Made by a program: the position numbers and the translations under genes. The notes under the pieces were generated by a model. It was not told where the DNA came from and did not search any database. It saw only the letters and a list, made by a program, of their open reading frames with translations. Shown here one piece after another: positions 61,104-64,000 of a stretch of 64,000 bases of DNA. This DNA is from Tenacibaculum sp. Bg11-29 (GTDB lineage: Bacteria; Bacteroidota; Bacteroidia; Flavobacteriales; Flavobacteriaceae), in assembly GCF_002836595.1 (NCBI RefSeq), contig NZ_PJBB01000003.1, positions 2,665,001 to 2,729,000 on the forward strand, read 5' to 3'. Within the stretch, counting starts at the first letter, position 1; every line of letters begins with the position of its first letter.

Positions 61104-63410
61104 ATGTTAGAATCACTTATTCAGCAATACAACGCATTAGATAATACCGAAGTAACTAGAGTTTTTTTAACCACTTTTTTAAAACAATTAGCCCTTGTAA
61201 AAAATACAACCAAAGAAGCTCGTTTTATGCACGGTAAAATTCAAAGCATTTTAAACGAATTTACAGACGATGCGTTTTTTATTGAGTTGTCAAAAAAAAT
61301 AAAAACGATAGATGTTGCGGAATTACAAGGAATGGGAATTCCGCTGTACAACCGACCTGTAAAAGATGTTACTCAGGGATTAAATGGTAAAATTAATGCA
61401 GTAGACATTTATCAGATGATCACAGATAAGATGATTGCTTTAATAGAAGAAGCAACCGGACACGGTTATCAAAAAAAATGGCAAGAAACGATTAACGAAT
61501 TTATGTACCCGGTAAACTTTGTATCTAAGAAAGCATACAGAGGCATCAATCATGCGCTTTTAACCATTTTTGGAATGCAAAGTTTTGAGAACCCTTACTT
61601 TTTAACCTTCAAACAAATTGAAAAGCTTAAAGGAAAAATTAAGAAAGGATCAAAAGGTCATGAAGTAATTTATTTTACAAAGCTGTTTGTATTTCAACAA
61701 GAATCGCCTAAATTAAAAATAGGAACTTACGATGTAAAGCGGTTTGTTTCGTACATCAACAAACATAAAAGTAAAATTAAACACTTTCAAAAAGGAGGGA
61801 GTTTAGATTCCTTTATTTATAAATCGACAGTTCCTTTATTAAGATACTACTGTGTGTTTAACGGGTCAGATATTGAAGGAATAGATTTTAAATTAGATGA
61901 GTACCGAAAAGAATTTGCCAAAACAGCTAAAGAGAAAATTACAACAGCTGAAGCAATTGTAAAAGCGTATCCAAAACCAAATCCACCGTTAAGACATGGT
62001 GGAGATAATGCGTATTACACCCCTACGAATGACTTTGTGCAAATGCCTAAGCTGAATGACTTTGATACTAAGGAAGATTACTATAGAACGTTGTTTCATG
62101 AGTTTATTCATAGTACAGGCCATAAAAAAAGATTAGATCGTTTTGTACCTGGTGTAAGTTTTGGAAATGCAGCTTATGCAAAAGAAGAATTAGTGGCAGA
62201 ATTTGGGGCTATTTTTTTAAGTGCAGAAGCGGGTATTATGTGGCGTAATAATTCTAATCATGCAGAATATATAAAGAATTGGAAAAGTGCTTTAAAACAC
62301 CTAAAAGAGGATAATAAATTACTCTTTAGAGCAAGTTCACAAGCGCAAAAAGCAACGGACTTTATTTTGCAACGCGATGAAAATGGCGTTCCAAAGTATT
62401 TACATGGATTATTAAAAACAGTCAAAAAGAAAGTTACAAGACAAAAAGAAGTTGTGGGAATGAACGCACCCGAAATAATTCTTGATTTACCACCAATTAA
62501 AGAAATGATTCTTAGGTTACCACCAAAGCAAGAATTACTTGTTGCAACAAGTAGCAGCAAAATTGCAACAAAACTGCAACAAGAAGAATTTAAAGAAGCA
62601 ACTGTACAAGCCCCTGTAAATACAGTGCTTTCTGAAGTTGTTGCAGAAAACAAAACACCTTTGTTGCAACAAAACAACAACGTTGCAACAAAACCGCAAC
62701 AAGTGTTGCATGAATCTAAAAGAGGAACAACAAAGCAACACAAAAATGTTTTGTCTACTTCAGATATTAATAATATGACTTTTGATACGTTGCCTTTTAC
62801 AGGGGAGTGGGCTAATTTTATGCAAGAACCTGCAAAAACAATGAAATTAGCAATTTGGGGGAAACCTAAAAATGGTAAAACAGCAGGAGCAACAAAACTG
62901 GCAAATTACTTGACTAATTTTGGAAGTATACTTTATAATTTTGCAGACCAGGGAATAAATAAAAGTACGCAAGATTTATGGAAGTTATCAGGATTACATG
63001 AAAAAGAGAATGCTTTTCTTTCTGAAGCAAGAGAAATAAAAGACCTTGAAAAATTATGTGCTAGTGGAGATTATGATTTTGTTTTTATTGATATGATAAA
63101 TACCTACATTCATAGAACAGGAATGAAACCTCATGAGTTTGAAGATCGATTTATAAAGAAATTTCCTAATATTTCATTCATTTTAATTTTTGAGGTAACC
63201 AAGTCTGGGAATTTTAAAGGAGATCAAGGATGGACGCATTTAACTGATGCATTAATTACGGTTGATAGTTTTGTGATGCATAACCAAGGACGTTATGGAG
63301 TAGGTGAGTATGTTGTATGGGAAGAAGGTTTAAGAAAAGTAAACCCTAAGAAGTACAAAGAGTATTTTGGTGAAGAAGAGGAAGAAAAAGAAATCGTTAT
63401 AGATTTATAA
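61104..63410 (+). CDS. ArdC-type metallopeptidase fused to a P-loop ATPase
   Basis: 768 residues. Residues about 140-270 resemble the ArdC N-terminal (ssDNA-binding) domain. About 300-420 is a zincin domain with HEFIHSTGH (His332, Glu333, His336, His340) and EELVAEFGA. A low-complexity linker (about 455-550) carries GTTGCAACA repeats at DNA level. The C-terminal 190 residues are a RecA/AAA-type ATPase: Walker A GKPKNGKT (586-593) and Walker B YDFVFIDM (657-664). ArdC proteins protect incoming ssDNA from restriction. The ATPase may be a packaging or recombination enzyme. The fusion is unusual. A terminator follows. Confidence 0.6.
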   Translation: MLESLIQQYNALDNTEVTRVFLTTFLKQLALVKNTTKEARFMHGKIQSILNEFTDDAFFIELSKKIKTIDVAELQGMGIPLYNRPVKDVTQGLNGKINAVDIYQMITDKMIALIEEATGHGYQKKWQETINEFMYPVNFVSKKAYRGINHALLTIFGMQSFENPYFLTFKQIEKLKGKIKKGSKGHEVIYFTKLFVFQQESPKLKIGTYDVKRFVSYINKHKSKIKHFQKGGSLDSFIYKSTVPLLRYYCVFNGSDIEGIDFKLDEYRKEFAKTAKEKITTAEAIVKAYPKPNPPLRHGGDNAYYTPTNDFVQMPKLNDFDTKEDYYRTLFHEFIHSTGHKKRLDRFVPGVSFGNAAYAKEELVAEFGAIFLSAEAGIMWRNNSNHAEYIKNWKSALKHLKEDNKLLFRASSQAQKATDFILQRDENGVPKYLHGLLKTVKKKVTRQKEVVGMNAPEIILDLPPIKEMILRLPPKQELLVATSSSKIATKLQQEEFKEATVQAPVNTVLSEVVAENKTPLLQQNNNVATKPQQVLHESKRGTTKQHKNVLSTSDINNMTFDTLPFTGEWANFMQEPAKTMKLAIWGKPKNGKTAGATKLANYLTNFGSILYNFADQGINKSTQDLWKLSGLHEKENAFLSEAREIKDLEKLCASGDYDFVFIDMINTYIHRTGMKPHEFEDRFIKKFPNISFILIFEVTKSGNFKGDQGWTHLTDALITVDSFVMHNQGRYGVGEYVVWEEGLRKVNPKKYKEYFGEEEEEKEIVIDL

Positions 63411-63440
63411 ATTCTACTACACTATTTATTTTTTTATGAT

Positions 63441-63474
63441 AAAAAACCCACTCAGTTTTTGAGTGGGATTTTTG
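63441..63474 (+). terminator. Terminator of the virus-like operon
   Basis: CCCACTC-agttttt-GAGTGGG with six A before and T's after. Confidence 0.85.
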
Positions 63475-63635
63475 TTGCAACAACTTTAAATTCTGTTGCA
63501 GTTTTGTTGCAGTTTTGTTGTTGCTTGTTGCAACAGGGTGTTTAATTTTCTATAATATTTTTTAAAAGTACTGTGTTTATTGGTGTTGCAGTGTTGTAAG
63601 CGTGCTGCAACAATAATTCGTTTTTGTTGCAACAA
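63472..63635. repeat. TGTTGCAACA palindromes (right side)
   Basis: The palindrome TGTTGCAACA occurs at 63473-63482, 63526-63535 and 63625-63634, with further GTTGCAG copies between. The same palindrome lies in the last gene (62540, 62662) and on the left side of the operon (51100, 51121). Confidence 0.6.
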
Positions 63636-63705
63636 ATTAATTTATACTATAGGTTTTTATATCCTAGAACTGAAAAAGTTCTTAGAGATAATTGTGGTTA
63701 GTAAA
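63636..63705. other. Short gene-free link
   Basis: Contains AGAACTgaaaAAGTTCT (63667-63683 region) and otherwise nothing clear. The right end of the element could lie here or beyond the window. Confidence 0.3.
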
Positions 63706-63790
63706 TTTTTAATTGATAAAAAATCAATTAAATTTGTAAAAAAGTATAATGAAAATATATGTACTAGTACATATATCCCATTGTTGGCAG
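63706..63790 (+). repeat. Cassette-boundary repeat, copy 3
   Basis: Matches copies at 36085 and 36945: TTAATTGATAAAAAATCAAT, GTATAATGAAAATATATGTA, the palindrome TATGTACTAGTACATA (63758-63773), ATATCCC and GTTGGCAG (63783-63790). A gene starts 27 bases later. Confidence 0.6.
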
Positions 63791-63816
63791 TAATCTAAAA
63801 AAAAAACGAAAACCGA

Positions 63817-64000
63817 ATGAAAAACTTACTTGTAATTACAATTCTACTAATTACAACAAATTTATACTCTCAAAATATCTTTATTGAAAAATATGATGAT
63901 TGTCATATTGGAAAATTTTGCCTTGATTGTGGAAGTCCGAAAGCCAAATTTGCAAATGATATTGATAGTTACTTCAAAAAAGAGTTGACTGATTTTTCAA
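63817..64000 (+). CDS. Secreted protein, partial at the right edge
   Basis: 61 residues are seen. It starts with a signal peptide (LLVITILLITTNLYSQ) followed by NIFIEKYDDCHIGKFCLDCG, with three Cys in a CHI..FC.DCG order. Similar N-termini are known in small secreted Bacteroidetes proteins, some ending in a TonB-like energy-transducer domain; the rest is outside the window. By its boundary repeat it is another cassette-type gene. Confidence 0.5.
   Translation, partial: MKNLLVITILLITTNLYSQNIFIEKYDDCHIGKFCLDCGSPKAKFANDIDSYFKKELTDFS

Noticed and set aside
51626..63410. Ordinary tailed prophage
   Set aside because: No terminase, portal, head protease, tape measure, sheath or baseplate gene can be recognised among sixteen genes.

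Overview
The window looks like a Flavobacteriia chromosome, most likely Flavobacteriaceae and perhaps close to Tenacibaculum (the genus is inference only). Supporting signs are the strong AT bias, a gliding-motility/type IX secretion C-terminal domain protein, TonB-dependent receptor genes with a DUF4249 lipoprotein, a monomeric isocitrate dehydrogenase, and Bacteroidetes-type -7 promoter boxes (TAnnTTTG).

Region 1 (1-33.3 kb) is ordinary chromosome with a few accessory loci. In order it holds: a porin-like protein cut by the left edge; a lipoprotein metallopeptidase; a PLP-dependent enzyme; a locus of related secreted surface proteins (4.2-8.6 kb) with one decayed copy; an ATP-grasp enzyme; murQ; icd; rplS; trmD; an RluA-type pseudouridine synthase; a plus-strand group of two flavin oxidases around an unknown protein, followed by a GH25 lysozyme; ggt; an ACP phosphodiesterase; a four-gene TonB-receptor operon; pepD; and recR. 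Most transcription units end in clear intrinsic terminators.

Region 2 (33.4-64 kb) is accessory DNA that starts directly after recR with a tyrosine recombinase. It combines several layers. (a) 36-39.6 kb holds stand-alone genes separated by attC-like structures; two genes are bracketed by short perfect inverted repeats, as integron cassettes are. One encodes an Abi-like membrane protein. A related boundary sequence reappears at 63.7 kb. (b) 40.9-45.7 kb holds a repressor, an excisionase-like HTH protein and a replication-like gene set. (c) 45.7-50.3 kb is an unusual mosaic. Five minus-strand units of about 330 bp each encode a small Cys-rich peptide with an almost identical double-glycine-type leader, with their own -7 box and terminator. 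They are interleaved with small plus-strand genes and with several families of structured non-coding repeats. A stand-alone C39-like cysteine peptidase follows at 50.6 kb and is the obvious candidate leader peptidase. (d) 51.6-63.4 kb is a tightly packed, mostly overlapping plus-strand operon. It encodes many small proteins with a single membrane segment, a transglutaminase-like protein, a lytic transglycosylase with a possible -1 frameshift into a membrane anchor, a holin-like and a spanin-like protein, a fibre-like protein, and an ArdC-type metallopeptidase fused to a P-loop ATPase. No terminase, portal, tape-measure or tail gene is visible. I read this as a candidate integrated, tailless, membrane-containing virus or a relative of one.

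The right end of the element is not seen. Function calls in region 2 rest on motifs, gene order and repeat structure only; no database search was possible.
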